Source: CAVPUA01 sp963708805 (lineage in GTDB: Bacteria > Actinomycetota > Actinomycetes > Mycobacteriales > Jatrophihabitantaceae). Taken from it: DNA of 64,000 bases. Position numbers and translations under genes: made by a program. The stretch covers positions 310,001-374,000 of the forward strand of contig CAVPUA010000001.1 of assembly GCA_963708805.1 (NCBI GenBank), given 5' to 3'. Positions 1 to 9,737 of the stretch are shown piece by piece. The notes under the pieces were generated by a model that did not search any database, had not been told where the DNA came from, and worked only from the letters and a program-made list of their open reading frames with translations. Every line of letters starts with the position of its first letter. The stretch's first letter is position 1.

Positions 1-693
1 GGCGATCTCGGCGTACAGCACCCGGTCGAACTCCTGCTGCAAGTGCCGGTACTGCCGCCACGGCGGCACCTTCTGCAGGTGTCGGTAGGAGTAGCCGATC
101 ATGACCAGAACGTTCGCGTCGACGACCTGTTCGACCACCGGGCGCAGCTCGGCCAGGCGCTGCTCGTCGGTGACCCCGAAGACGACCTGCAAGATGATGT
201 CGAGGGTCAAGGCGGTCGTGCGGCTGTGCGTGCGGAACGGCCGGCCGGTGGGCCAGTCGTCCACCTCGGCCCGGCTCAGCTTCTCGATCATCTGGCGGTA
301 CCCCCGTAGCGGTGCGCCGTGGAAGGCGGGCATCAACTGTCGGCGTACCCGCTGGTGGTCGCCTTCGTCGAGCAACAGCACGGAGTGCAGGCCCATCATC
401 GGGGCGAGGATCGCGTTGCCCTCGCCGGCGTGCAGGCGATCGGACGAAGCGGCGAACACCTGCTTGATCAGGTCCGGACGGGCGATCATCACGAGGCGTC
501 GGCGGTGCGGAGGCATCCGGATCAGGAAGACGTCACCGTAGCGGCGGCGCAGCACCGGAACCCAGCGCGCGCGGTGCTTGCCGAACAGGACGGCCTGGAG
601 CCAGACGGGCAGCCGCGGCCCCGGTGGTTCGGCGGGCGGGGCGCTGTCGGCCGGCCCCGCGGCGGTGTGCGGCCCGTCGGTCAGGGTGCTCAC
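1..693 (-). CDS. Cytochrome P450, N-terminal part (gene runs off the left edge)
   Basis: Heme-thiolate monooxygenase family. The reverse strand is open from a GTG at 693 to the window edge, giving about 231 residues. They read like the P450 N-terminal half: proline-rich start, RYGDVFLIRMP (beta-1 region), then the C-helix region DEGDHQRVRRQLMPAF, where the conserved HxxxRR-type motif contacts a heme propionate. The Cys-ligand loop lies outside the window, so subfamily and substrate cannot be judged. A GGGAGC ribosome site precedes the GTG. It is divergent from the LysE gene, with an 81-bp gap that carries a palindrome. Confident as a P450; the extent is partial. Confidence 0.85.
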   Translation of the reverse strand, partial: MSTLTDGPHTAAGPADSAPPAEPPGPRLPVWLQAVLFGKHRARWVPVLRRRYGDVFLIRMPPHRRRLVMIARPDLIKQVFAASSDRLHAGEGNAILAPMMGLHSVLLLDEGDHQRVRRQLMPAFHGAPLRGYRQMIEKLSRAEVDDWPTGRPFRTHSRTTALTLDIILQVVFGVTDEQRLAELRPVVEQVVDANVLVMIGYSYRHLQKVPPWRQYRHLQQEFDRVLYAEIA

Positions 694-721
694 GGGTTGC
701 TCCCTTCCTCGTCCCCCGATT

Positions 722-735
722 TATACGCCCGTATA
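722..735. promoter_or_regulatory. Inverted repeat in the P450/lysE divergent promoter
   Basis: TATACG-CC-CGTATA, a perfect 6-2-6 dyad in an AT-rich patch between the divergent P450 and LysE genes. It sits where both promoters should lie, so a repressor operator is likely. The TetR gene at 1445 is a candidate binder by proximity only. Confidence 0.45.
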
Positions 736-774
736 TATGCGCCGTCCATCCGGGCGCAGCCTTAGGATCTCGTC

Positions 775-1386
775 ATGCTGCTCGCGATCGCCACGTTCAC
801 GCTGGCGGCGACGCTCATCGTGCTGCTACCGGGCCCGGACACGCTCGTCGTGGTGCGCAACCTCGTGCGGGGCGGTCGGGTCGTCGCCGCCAAGACCGTC
901 CTCGGCGTGCTGTCGGGCCTGGCCGTCTGGGTCGTCACCGCCGCGCTGGGCCTGTCCGCGGTCCTGCGCGCGAGTCATGACGGCTACCTGGCGCTGCGCA
1001 TCGTCGGCGCCGCCTATCTGGTGTGGATCGGCGTGCAGTCACTGCGCTCGCGCGGCCAGGTCGCCGAGAGCTCCGGTGAGCGGCGCGCGATCGTCGGGCA
1101 GGGCTATGGCGCCGGTCTGCTCACCGACTTGCTCAACCCCAAGGTCGGCGTCTTCTTCGTGACCTTCCTGCCCGGTTTCGTGCCCCACGGCGTCTCGGTC
1201 GGCTGGATGTCGCTCGTCCTCGGTGGCATCTTCGTCGTGCTCACCGCCGCCTACTTCGCCGTGCTGCTCGCCGTGTCGGGGCCGGTGACCCGGTGGATGA
1301 CGACCGCACGCATCCGGCGACGGATGGACCGTGGCACCGGGGTCGTCCTGATCGGCTTCGGCCTCCGGCTCGCGCTGGAGCCTTAA
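775..1386 (+). CDS. LysE/RhtB-family amino-acid exporter
   Basis: Inner-membrane exporter of the LysE/RhtB family, 203 residues, the usual family length. The N-terminal helix is followed by the family signature PGPDTLVVVRN (residues about 20-30). Six hydrophobic segments alternate with short basic loops, and LLNPKVGVFFVTFLPGF in the middle matches the conserved NPK motif. Members export amino acids or small metabolites by proton antiport; the substrate here is unknown. ATG start at 775. It is divergent from the P450 and 58 bp upstream of a TetR gene on the same strand, so it may be regulated by that protein. Confidence 0.88.
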   Translation: MLLAIATFTLAATLIVLLPGPDTLVVVRNLVRGGRVVAAKTVLGVLSGLAVWVVTAALGLSAVLRASHDGYLALRIVGAAYLVWIGVQSLRSRGQVAESSGERRAIVGQGYGAGLLTDLLNPKVGVFFVTFLPGFVPHGVSVGWMSLVLGGIFVVLTAAYFAVLLAVSGPVTRWMTTARIRRRMDRGTGVVLIGFGLRLALEP

Positions 1387-1403
1387 GACCGCAAGCTGGA
1401 GCC

Positions 1404-1436
1404 TAGGAACACAAGCGCGAGTCGTAGGAACGTAAG
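1404..1436. promoter_or_regulatory. Direct-repeat pair upstream of the TetR gene
   Basis: TAGGAACACAAG (1404-1415) and TAGGAACGTAAG (1425-1436) are direct repeats spaced 21 bp, two helical turns, ending 8 bp before the GTG of the TetR gene. The position suits an autoregulatory site. This is inference from spacing; direct repeats are less usual than palindromes for TetR proteins. Confidence 0.4.
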
Positions 1437-1444
1437 GTCGACGA

Positions 1445-2035
1445 GTGGGACACCGCGAGCAACTTCTCGCCGCGGCCCGTCGGCTGCTCGAGACCAAGGG
1501 CTATGCCCATATCACCACGCGCGACCTCGTGGCCGAGTCCGGGACGAACCTGGCCTCGATCGGCTATCACTTCGGGTCGAAGCAGGGACTGCTCAGCGAG
1601 GCGATCGCGGTCGTCCTGCAGGACTGGACCGAGCAGCTCGCCGAGACCGCCATGGCCGCGCCCGGGCTGCCGCCGCTGGCTCGCGGGCGCCTTGCCTGGT
1701 CGTCGTTGCTGGGCGAGCTGCCCGACAAGCGCGCGCTGCTGCTGAGCTACGTCGAAGCGCTCGCGCAGGCTGAACGAACGCCCGAGCTGCGCGAGAAGTT
1801 CGTCCGCAACTACCGCCGCACGCGCGAGCGGGTCGCCGTTCTCGTGTCGGAGTCGTTCGCCGGGTCGTCGGCGGGACCGATCGATGCTGCCGATCCGCGC
1901 TGCCAGGCGATGGCCAGCTTCGTGATCGCGGTCTGCGACGGGCTGGCCATGCAGTACCTGCTCGACCCCGAGGGCGTCCCGAGCGCAGCCGATCTCGATC
2001 TTGCTCTCGCGACAGCATTCAGCGCCGGCGACTGA
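1445..2035 (+). CDS. TetR-family transcriptional regulator
   Basis: 196 residues with the TetR N-terminal helix-turn-helix: REQLLAAARRLLETKGY, then TTRDLVAESGTNLASIGYHFGSKQGLL, the hallmark recognition helix ending in YHFGSK (residues about 15-55). The C-terminal half is the all-helical ligand and dimer domain. The ligand is unknown. It starts at GTG 1445, directly after a pair of direct repeats, and lies downstream of the LysE gene, a common exporter-regulator pairing. Confidence 0.9.
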   Translation: MGHREQLLAAARRLLETKGYAHITTRDLVAESGTNLASIGYHFGSKQGLLSEAIAVVLQDWTEQLAETAMAAPGLPPLARGRLAWSSLLGELPDKRALLLSYVEALAQAERTPELREKFVRNYRRTRERVAVLVSESFAGSSAGPIDAADPRCQAMASFVIAVCDGLAMQYLLDPEGVPSAADLDLALATAFSAGD

Positions 2036-2064
2036 GTCAGTCACCGGCGCTGAAGCCGTCTCGA

Positions 2065-2463
2065 TCAGACCGTGCCGTGCGTCGTGCGCCGGCTCCACAT
2101 GTGGCGGGACTGCACGGGCTGGTCGGTGTAGGCGCGGTCGGCCATCGGCTCGCCGTCGGCCGCTACCGGCTCGGTCACGGCCGGAGTGGCGGCGACGCGC
2201 TCGTTGAGCCGGGCGTTCTCGGCCGCGAGGTCGCGGCGCTCGCGACGGACGCGGGCGCCGTGGGCGGCCCCGGAGCGCATCATCGAGACGCCGACCGCGA
2301 ACACGGCCAGTACCACCATGCCGCCGACGAACACCCAGTAGGCGTGTGTCGTGTACGTGTTTCCCAGCGCGTGGAAGGTCATCATCGCGTCCGGGTTCTG
2401 CGCGATGAGCACGATGGCCGCGGCCACCGCCAGGGCCATGAGTACGAAGCCAACAATGATCAT
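2065..2463 (-). CDS. Small two-helix membrane protein, LapA-like
   Basis: 132 residues beginning MIIVGFVLMALAVAAAIVLI. Two transmembrane segments (about residues 2-20 and 42-62) bracket a short external loop, followed by an arginine-rich cytoplasmic stretch with a short coiled coil (RRERRDLAAENARLNERV) and a polar tail. The pattern resembles LapA/DUF1049 proteins, but identity is low by eye. ATG 2463 has a strong GGAGGAAC ribosome site. It is divergent from the enoyl-CoA hydratase. Function unknown. Confidence 0.65.
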   Translation of the reverse strand: MIIVGFVLMALAVAAAIVLIAQNPDAMMTFHALGNTYTTHAYWVFVGGMVVLAVFAVGVSMMRSGAAHGARVRRERRDLAAENARLNERVAATPAVTEPVAADGEPMADRAYTDQPVQSRHMWSRRTTHGTV

Positions 2464-2595
2464 CTTGTTCCTCCAAGATCGGGCGCACCGTTCGCGGTGA
2501 TCCACATGACGTTGGTTTACCCGTCCACCGCCGGCACATATCCGTGCGTATCGGACGGCTTCAGGCGGCGGCAATCGATTCCGGCGCGCCGTGTC

Positions 2596-3387
2596 ATGAT
2601 CGGCGGCGTGACCGACGACCCGACCACGGCGCCCCTGCTGATCGAGCGGACCGGCCGCGTCCTGACCGTGACGCTGAACCGGCCCCGCGTCGGCAACTCC
2701 ATTGACATGGCCATGGCGAGCGGGCTGCTCGAGGTGTTCAGCGGCGCGGACGCCACGCTGGCCGCGATCGTGCTGCGCTCGACGGGCAAGGTGTTCTGTG
2801 CCGGAGGCGACGTCGGCGAGTTCGCCCGCGCCGACGACGCGCCCGCGTTCATCAGCGCCTTGGCCGGCGAGTTGCACCGCGCGATGCTGGCCATGCAGTC
2901 CTGCCCGGTGCCGGTGGTGGCCGCCGTGCACGGTAACGCCGGGGGGGCCGGCCTCGGACTGATCGCCGCCTGCGACATCGCGATCGCCGTCGCCTCGGCC
3001 CGGTTCCGACCGGCCTACATCGCCCTCGGGCTGACGCCGGACGCCGGCCTGAGCTGGCGGCTGGTCACTCAGCTCGGACGCACGAGGACGCTCGACCTGC
3101 TCATGACCGACGGCGAGCTGGACGCGCCGGAGGCGAAGGCGGCCGGCATCCTCAGCCGCGTCACCGACGACCTGGACGCCGAGGTCGTGCGGGTGATCGA
3201 CATCCTCCGCGTCGGCCCGAGCGGTGCCTTCGCCCGGCTCAAGCAACTCGTCGACGGCGCCGCCCAGCGCCCGTTCGCCGATCAGCTCGAACGCGAGGCG
3301 GCCAGCATCGCGGCCGCCGCGGCCTCGCCCGACGGCCAGGAAGGCATCGCCTCGTTCACCGAACGGCGTCCGGCCCGCTTCGACTGA
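2596..3387 (+). CDS. Enoyl-CoA hydratase/isomerase family protein
   Basis: Crotonase-fold protein of about 263 residues. LTVTLNRPRVGNSID near the N-terminus and STGKVFCAGGDVGEF form the CoA and oxyanion-hole segment; AAVHGNAGGAGLGLIAACDIAIA gives the second oxyanion-hole loop. The position usually held by a catalytic Glu in hydratases falls in LGLTPDAGLSWRL; Asp there, as in some isomerase-type members, leaves the exact reaction open. The start is ATG 2596 or GTG 2608, 12 bp apart in frame. It stands alone, so the pathway is not defined by neighbours. Confidence 0.85.
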   Translation: MIGGVTDDPTTAPLLIERTGRVLTVTLNRPRVGNSIDMAMASGLLEVFSGADATLAAIVLRSTGKVFCAGGDVGEFARADDAPAFISALAGELHRAMLAMQSCPVPVVAAVHGNAGGAGLGLIAACDIAIAVASARFRPAYIALGLTPDAGLSWRLVTQLGRTRTLDLLMTDGELDAPEAKAAGILSRVTDDLDAEVVRVIDILRVGPSGAFARLKQLVDGAAQRPFADQLEREAASIAAAAASPDGQEGIASFTERRPARFD

Positions 3388-3429
3388 GCGCCCGCCGCCT
3401 GTTCGCCGACTCGGCCTAGGCTCGAAGTC

Positions 3430-4416
3430 GTGCCCATCCCACTGTCCATCCTCGATCTTGCGCCGATCCGCCCGGGCGAGTCGGTCGGCGAGAGCTTCGC
3501 GGCCAGCGTCGCCCTGGCGCAGGCCGCCGAAGCGTCCGGCTACCGCCGGGTCTGGTACGCCGAGCACCACAACATGCCCAGCATCGCCTCGTCCGCACCG
3601 GCCGTCCTGATCGCCCATGTCGCCGCCCACACGACGTCGATCCGGCTCGGCGCCGGCGGCATCATGCTGCCCAACCACGCGCCGCTGACGATCGCCGAGC
3701 AGTTCGGGACGCTCGCCAGCCTGCACCCGGGCCGGATCGACCTCGGCCTCGGACGGGCGCCGGGTTCGGACCAGAACACGATGTTCGCGCTGCGTCGCGA
3801 TGCCCGCAGCTCGGATCGTTTTCCGCAGGACGTCCTCGAATTGCAGGGCTTCCTGAATGACGAGACCCGTGTCGCGAACGTGCACGCGACGCCCGGGCGC
3901 GGCACCGGCGTGCCGCTGTACATCCTCGGCTCGTCGTTGTTCGGCGCCACTCTCGCCGCCGCGCTCGGCCTGCCCTACGCATTCGCCTCGCACTTCGCGC
4001 CCGCCGCGCTCCAGGACGCGATCGCGACCTACCGCAGCGAGTTCAAGCCGTCCGACCAGCTCAGCGAGCCCTACGCGATCGCCGGGCTGAACGTCATCGC
4101 CGCCGACGATGCGTCCGACGCCCAGCGCCAGCTGCACGAGGCGAAGCGGGCGCGGGTCAGTGCGCTGTTCGGCCGGGGCCGCAAGTTCAGCGACGCCGAA
4201 GCCGACGCAGTTCTCGAATCCGACGCGGGCCGTTCGATCGAGCAGATGGTGGTGTACTCCGCGGTCGGCACCCCCGACGAGGTCAAGGAGTACGTCGAGG
4301 CCTTCGCCAAGCACTCCGACGCCGACGAACTGATCGTCGCCCACCAGTCGCCGACCTCGGCCGAGCGGCTGCGGTCGGTCGAGTTGCTGGCCGAGGCCAC
4401 CGATCTTCGCGCCTGA
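3430..4416 (+). CDS. LLM-class flavin-dependent oxidoreductase
   Basis: Bacterial luciferase-like TIM-barrel enzyme, 328 residues, the usual length of the MsnO8/LuxA-like subgroup. Key segments are LSILDLAPIRPGES at the N-terminus, GYRRVWYAEHHNMPSIASSAPAV (residues about 38-60), GGIMLPNHAPLTIAEQFGTL and GRIDLGLGRAPGSD, which shape the flavin phosphate pocket. The YAEHHN motif is diagnostic. These proteins use reduced FMN or F420, usually to oxidise small organic substrates. GTG start at 3430. No pathway partner is evident nearby. Confidence 0.88.
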   Translation: MPIPLSILDLAPIRPGESVGESFAASVALAQAAEASGYRRVWYAEHHNMPSIASSAPAVLIAHVAAHTTSIRLGAGGIMLPNHAPLTIAEQFGTLASLHPGRIDLGLGRAPGSDQNTMFALRRDARSSDRFPQDVLELQGFLNDETRVANVHATPGRGTGVPLYILGSSLFGATLAAALGLPYAFASHFAPAALQDAIATYRSEFKPSDQLSEPYAIAGLNVIAADDASDAQRQLHEAKRARVSALFGRGRKFSDAEADAVLESDAGRSIEQMVVYSAVGTPDEVKEYVEAFAKHSDADELIVAHQSPTSAERLRSVELLAEATDLRA

Positions 4417-4447
4417 ACCGGCGCCGGAGCGCGGCTAAGATCGTTCA

Positions 4448-5776
4448 GTGAGCAGCGAAGCGATCGCCGATCCTCGGGCCGGGCGCCGAGCCTGGCGGGG
4501 TTGGGCGTTCGCGGTCAGCGTCTATTTCCTGGCCTTCCTGCACCGGACGTCGCTGGGCGTGGCGGCGGGTGCGGCCGAACACCGTTTCCACATCACTCCG
4601 GCCCAGTTGAGCGTCTTCGTCCTGCTCCAGCTCGGTGTCTACGCGGCCATGCAGGTGCCGGCGGGGGTGCTGGTCGACCGGTACGGACCCCGCCGTCTGT
4701 TGTTCACGGCCGCCGCGCTGATGGGCCTCGCCCAGCTGGCCTTCGCCGAGGTCGGGTCGTACCCGGTCGCGCTGCTGGCCCGGGCGCTGCTGGGCCTGGG
4801 CGACGCCCTGACCTTCGTCGCGATCCTGCGTTTCATCGCGGTGTACTTCTCACCGCGTCGCTATCCGCTGCTGGTCGCGCTGACGGCGTTCGCCGGCATG
4901 GTCGGCAACCTGCTCGCGACGCTTCCGCTGACGTTGCTCCTGCGCCACGCGGGGTGGACGCCGACGTTCGCCGTCGCCGGCGGGCTCTCGCTGGTGGCCG
5001 CCGTCGCGGTCTGGACGATGCTGCCCGACTCGACGCCCACGCCGGCACGGGTCCGAACGACTGCGCAGCTACGCCACGGCCTGGCCAGCGTGCAGCACCG
5101 CGTGCGCGCGACGCTGGAGTTGCCCGGCACGCGCCTCGGATTCTGGGTCCACTTCGCCTGCATGTCGGCACCGACGGCGTTCGCGGTGCTGTGGGGCCAG
5201 CAGTACCTCGTGAAGGGCGCCGGGTTCAGCACCTCGGCGGCCAGCACGGTGCTGCTCGTCAGCGTCTTGGTCGCGGCGATCGCGAGTCCGCTCGTCGGGG
5301 TCTTCGTCGGCCGCCATCCCGCCCACCGGGTCACGCTGGCGATCGTCGTGTGCACAGTCACCATCGCGGGCTGGATCTTCATCCTGACCGCGTATCACCA
5401 GACCCCGCCGCACGCGGCTGTCATCGCGGAGTTCGCGTTCATGTCGATCGGCTCCCCGACGTCGATGGTCGGTTTCGGCCTGGCGCGTGACTACAACTCC
5501 GCCGCGAACCTCGGGACGTCCTCGGGCGTCGTCAACGTCGGCGGGTTCAGCGCGACCGTGCTCGCCTGCCTCGGCGTCGGCTGGGCGCTGGACGTGATCG
5601 GCGCCAGTGACGTGCACAGCTTCCGCTGGGCGGTGATCGTCATCGCCGGCGTCCAGGCGTTCGGTCTGCTGCAGGTGCTCAAGTGGCGGTGGCGCCTGCG
5701 GGCGAACGTCCTGGCCACCATGGCCCGCGGCGAGGCGGTGCCGGTGCGGATCGGCCGCCGGCGCGTTCTGGCCTGA
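4448..5776 (+). CDS. MFS transporter
   Basis: 442-residue major facilitator with about 12 hydrophobic helices. The loop 2-3 signature appears as GVLVDRYGPRRLLFTAA (residues about 75-92). The N-terminal segment FLHRTSLGVAAGAAEHRF resembles the sugar-phosphate/nitrate-like ACS branch rather than the drug exporters. The C-terminus ends in a basic cytoplasmic tail. GTG start at 4448, 31 bp after the luciferase-like gene, so co-transcription is possible. Substrate unknown. Confidence 0.85.
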   Translation: MSSEAIADPRAGRRAWRGWAFAVSVYFLAFLHRTSLGVAAGAAEHRFHITPAQLSVFVLLQLGVYAAMQVPAGVLVDRYGPRRLLFTAAALMGLAQLAFAEVGSYPVALLARALLGLGDALTFVAILRFIAVYFSPRRYPLLVALTAFAGMVGNLLATLPLTLLLRHAGWTPTFAVAGGLSLVAAVAVWTMLPDSTPTPARVRTTAQLRHGLASVQHRVRATLELPGTRLGFWVHFACMSAPTAFAVLWGQQYLVKGAGFSTSAASTVLLVSVLVAAIASPLVGVFVGRHPAHRVTLAIVVCTVTIAGWIFILTAYHQTPPHAAVIAEFAFMSIGSPTSMVGFGLARDYNSAANLGTSSGVVNVGGFSATVLACLGVGWALDVIGASDVHSFRWAVIVIAGVQAFGLLQVLKWRWRLRANVLATMARGEAVPVRIGRRRVLA

Positions 5777-5790
5777 CGCGTCCAGCCGGT

Positions 5791-8700
5791 CTAGTCGCTC
5801 TGCTCGCCGAGCGCGAGCGTGCACCACACGGACTTGCCGTTGGGCGTGAGCCGGGTGCCCCACTCGTCGGCCAGCGCGGCCACGATCTCGAGACCGCGCC
5901 CGTGATCCTCGTCGGGTGCGGCCCGGTGCTTGCGGGGCGAGCTGCGGTCGGCATCGGAGACGTCGAGCATCAGCCGCTCGGCCTGGCGCGACAGGTGGAG
6001 TTCGACCGGCGGCTGTCCGTGCGCGAGGGCGTTGGTCACCAGCTCGCTGACCAGCAGGACGGCATCCTCGGCGACGGCGTCGTCGATGGCCCACTCGGCG
6101 AGCGTGCGGCGTCGCGAAATCGCGGGCCTGGCGCACGGCGTCGTCGGCCATCGGGATCAACTGGGCCGCCGATGCCGAAGTGGGCGACTCGATCGTGGGG
6201 CGCACCACCAGCGCGGCGACGTCGTCGTCCGGGCCGTCGGGCAGCATCCGCTGGACGAGCAGGCCGGCCAGATCGTCGATGGGGGCGTCGGTGTCGGTGA
6301 GCAGCGCGGCGAGCCGGTCGATGCCGTCGTCGATGTCGCTGCCGCGGTGTTCGACCAGCCCGTCGGTGTAGAGCATGAGCGTCGAGCCGACCGGCAGCTC
6401 GACGGTCTCGCCGCCGACCTGATTGAGCCCGGTGCCCAGCGGCGGCCCGCCGGCGTCCAAGCGGCGGGTGGCGGTGCCCGGCGCCGCGAGCAGTGGCGGC
6501 AGGTGCCCGGCGTTGGCGTACTCGAGACGGCGGTCGGCCGGGTCGTAGATCGCGTAGATGCAGGTGACGATCATGTCCTCGCTGATGTCCTGGACGGCCG
6601 CGTCGAGCAGGTGCAGCAGCTCGTCGGGCGGCAGGTCGAGGCGGGCGTAGGCCCGCACGGTCGCCCGCAACTGGCCCATGACGGCCGCTGCCCGCACGCC
6701 GCGGCCCATGACGTCGCCGAGGACGAGCGCCGTACGACCGGCGGCCAGCTCGATCACGTCGTACCAGTCCCCGCCGACCTGGGTGCCTTCGACGCCGGCG
6801 CGGTAGTAGGCGGCGATGTCGAGGCTGGCGGCGTCGAAGTCGCGGTCGGGCAGCAGACTGCGCTGCAACTGCTCGGCGATGTGGTGCTCGCGCGCGGCCG
6901 CTTCGCGGGCGGCGGCGGCCTCGAGCACTTCGCGCTCGGCCTGCCGCTGGTCGGTGATGTCCTGCGCGCTGCCCCGCAGCCGTTCGGGCCGGCCGGCCGA
7001 GTCGAGCTGGCGCACGCCGTGCACCCGGATCAGCCGCGGTTGCTCGCCGGCCACGGGCCGCACCCGCACCTCGATGTCGAGCGGGCCACCCGCACGGGCC
7101 GACCGCAGCGCGTCCCGCAACCGCGCGACGTCGTCGGGATGCACCTGGCTGAGCGACCGGGCCAGCCCGTCGCCGCGCAGCAGTTCGGGCTCGATACCGA
7201 TGATCCGCGAGAACTCGGCCGAGCCGGTGACGTTGCCGGTAGTGAGGTCGAGCTCCCAGCTGCCGACCGAGGCGAGCCGCTCGGCGTTGTCGAGCAGCTC
7301 GCGTGATTTCTCCAGCTCGTCGGCGACTCGGCGGACGCGGTCGAGTTCGAGGTTGCTGCGCACCCGGGCCAGCAGTTCCCTTGCCGCGAACGGCTTGACG
7401 AGGTAGTCGTCGGCGCCGGCTTCCAGTCCCTCGGCGGTCGCGTCGTCGCCGGCGCGGGCCGAGAGCATGACCACCGGGACGTGCATGGTCGTCGGGTCGC
7501 TGCGCAACGCGGTCAGCAGCCCGTAACCGTCCAGTTCCGGCATCATGACGTCGGTCAGCACGAGGTCGGGCGGCTCGGCCCGCGCCTGCTGCAGGCCGAG
7601 TGCGCCGTTCGGCGCGGTCTCCACGTCGTAGGACGCGTCGAGCAGGCCGGCGATGTACTCGCGCATGTCGGCGTTGTCGTCCACGACCAGCACCCGATGG
7701 CGTCCCGGTCGCCCGGCTATCGGCGCCGCCGGCGGATCGGCGTCGGCGTCGAGCCATCTGACCGCCTCGGCGAGATACCCGGCGCTGTACTGGGCGGGCT
7801 TCGGGGCATCGGCGCGGGGCTCGTTGCTCACCTGATCGGCGGGCAGGTGTGCGCGACCGAACGGCAGGTGGACGGTGAACGTGCTGCCCCGGCCGGGCGC
7901 GCTGTCGACCGAGACGCGTCCGCCGTGCAGCTCGGTGAACTCGGCGACCAGCGCGAGCCCGATGCCCGAGCCCTCGTGGCTGCGGGAGGCGGCGCCGGCG
8001 ACCCGGTGGAACCGCTCGAACAACCGCCCTTGCTCCGCGGCCTCGATGCCGACGCCGGTGTCGGTCACCTGCAGCTCCGCCCCGAGGTCGCCCGCGTCAC
8101 CGCCGGTGGTCAGCCGCACGCGGACACCACCGGCGAACGTCGCCTTGAACGCGTTCGACACCAGGTTGAGCACGATCTTGGCCCACATGTCGCGGTCGAC
8201 GTAGACGGGTTGGGGCAGGTCGGCGCAGTCGAGTTCGAAGCTCAGCTTCGCGCGCTCGAACGTCGGCACGAACATCTCGGCCAGCTCGCGGGTGTAAGCA
8301 CCCAGATCCAGCGGCTCGAAACTGGCGCTGGTGCGCCCCGACTCCAGACGAGAGAAGTCGAGCAACGTGTTGACCTGCTTGAGCAGGCGCTGCGCATTGC
8401 GCTCGATCACCTCGACGCGCGATCGCTGCGCCGGGGGGAGCGGCATCGCGGTGTCGTTCAGCGCGTCCTCGGCCGGCCCGAGCAGCAACGTCAACGGGGT
8501 TCGCAGCTCGTGGCTGACGTTGGTGAAGAAGGCCGTCTTGACCCGGTCGAGTTCGGCCAGCTCCTCACGCTGCTGACGCTCGGACTCGAACGCGCGGGCC
8601 CGGGTGATGCCACCGGCCAGCTGCCGGACGATCAGGTCGACGTAGCCGCGATAGGTCACGTCGAAGGGGCGGAACCGGTTGAGGCCGGTCACGAAGAAGC

Positions 8701-9573
8701 CGTAGGGCAGCGCCTCGCCGGGGTGTTCGAGGGGCACCGCCACGGCCTGCACCGGCGGCACGTCCCAGGCGCCGGTGGGCAGATCGGCGAACCGGTCGCC
8801 CAGGTCCTCGATCAGCACCGTCTCGTTCTCGGCGAGACGCTGGACCGGCCACGGGGCCTCGGCCGTGAACGCCGATCACCGACGGCGCGGCCGGGTGTCC
8901 GTTGGCGATGCCCGTCGACAGCGCCAGCCGGGCGGTCCGGTCGGCGTCGAACAGATAGGTGAGGGTGAAGGGCAGGCTGTGGGCGTTGGCCTGCAACGGG
9001 GCCCGGGCCTGGGCGAACATCTCGGCCTCGGTCGTCGCCCGCGCCATGTCCGAACTGAGGTCGCGCAAGGTGCCCAGGCGCCGTGCGCCGATCACCCGAT
9101 CGGTGTCCTCGGTGACCACGCACAGCATCCCGGCGACCGTGGCGTCGTCGTCGACGAGCGGGCTGTAGGAGAAGGTGTGGTAGGTCTCCTCGGGGTAGCC
9201 GTTGCGTTCGAGGAACAGCAGCAGCGACTCGTGCCAGGTCGCCTCACCCGTACGCATCACGCCCTCGATCATCGGCCCGATGTCGGACCAGATCTCGGAC
9301 CAGACCTCGCGCGGCCGGACGACCGAGCGCCCACGGATACTTCGCGCCCAGCGTGTCGCGCCGGTAGGTGTCGTTGCAGAAGAAGGTGAGCTCGGGACCC
9401 CATGCGATCCACATCGAGAACCGCGAGCTCAGCAGCATCGCCACCGTGGTGGTGAGGGCTCGCGACCAGCCCGAGGGATCGCCCAGTGCCGTCGCGTCCC
9501 AGTCCACCTCGGCCAGGTCGCGGCCCACCGGTCCGCCGCGGCGCAGGGCTTCGGGCGAGGGGGCGCTCGTCAC
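5791..9573 (-). CDS. Hybrid sensor kinase with response regulator, SpoIIE phosphatase and anti-sigma ATPase domains (frameshifted as sequenced)
   Basis: Reconstructed protein of about 1,259 residues from GTG 9573. Domains in order: PAS-like segment (WGPELTFFCNDTYR); a second sensory region, probably GAF; HisKA with the phospho-acceptor His in SHELRTPLT (codon near 8512); HATPase_c; a receiver with Asp in LTDVMMPELDG; a PAS domain; a PP2C/SpoIIE phosphatase (GGDWYDVIELAAGRTALVLGD); and a C-terminal RsbW-like HATPase ending at 5791. It should couple a two-component signal to partner-switching control of a sigma factor, with the STAS protein at 9738 a likely partner. Three one-base insertions (near 9317, 8864 and 6109) break the frame; removing them restores conserved sequence, so errors are more likely than decay. 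Confidence 0.8.
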
Positions 9574-9737
9574 CGTGTGCGCGATCCATCCTCAGTCCTT
9601 TCGAACACGGTGCGAACCCGTGAGCGCAGCATAGACAGAGTGGTGGCGCCGGCCCGGTCCAGCGGCCCGATGAGGGTCTGGCCGACGCCTTGACGACCGC
9701 TACACTTCCGCCGACGCGGGAAAGGTGGTCAGGGTCG

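Noticed and set aside
2065..4344. A 759-residue open frame on the minus strand
   Set aside because: Only its last 132 residues (from ATG 2463) look like a protein; the rest is the low-complexity shadow of the enoyl-CoA hydratase and luciferase-like genes.
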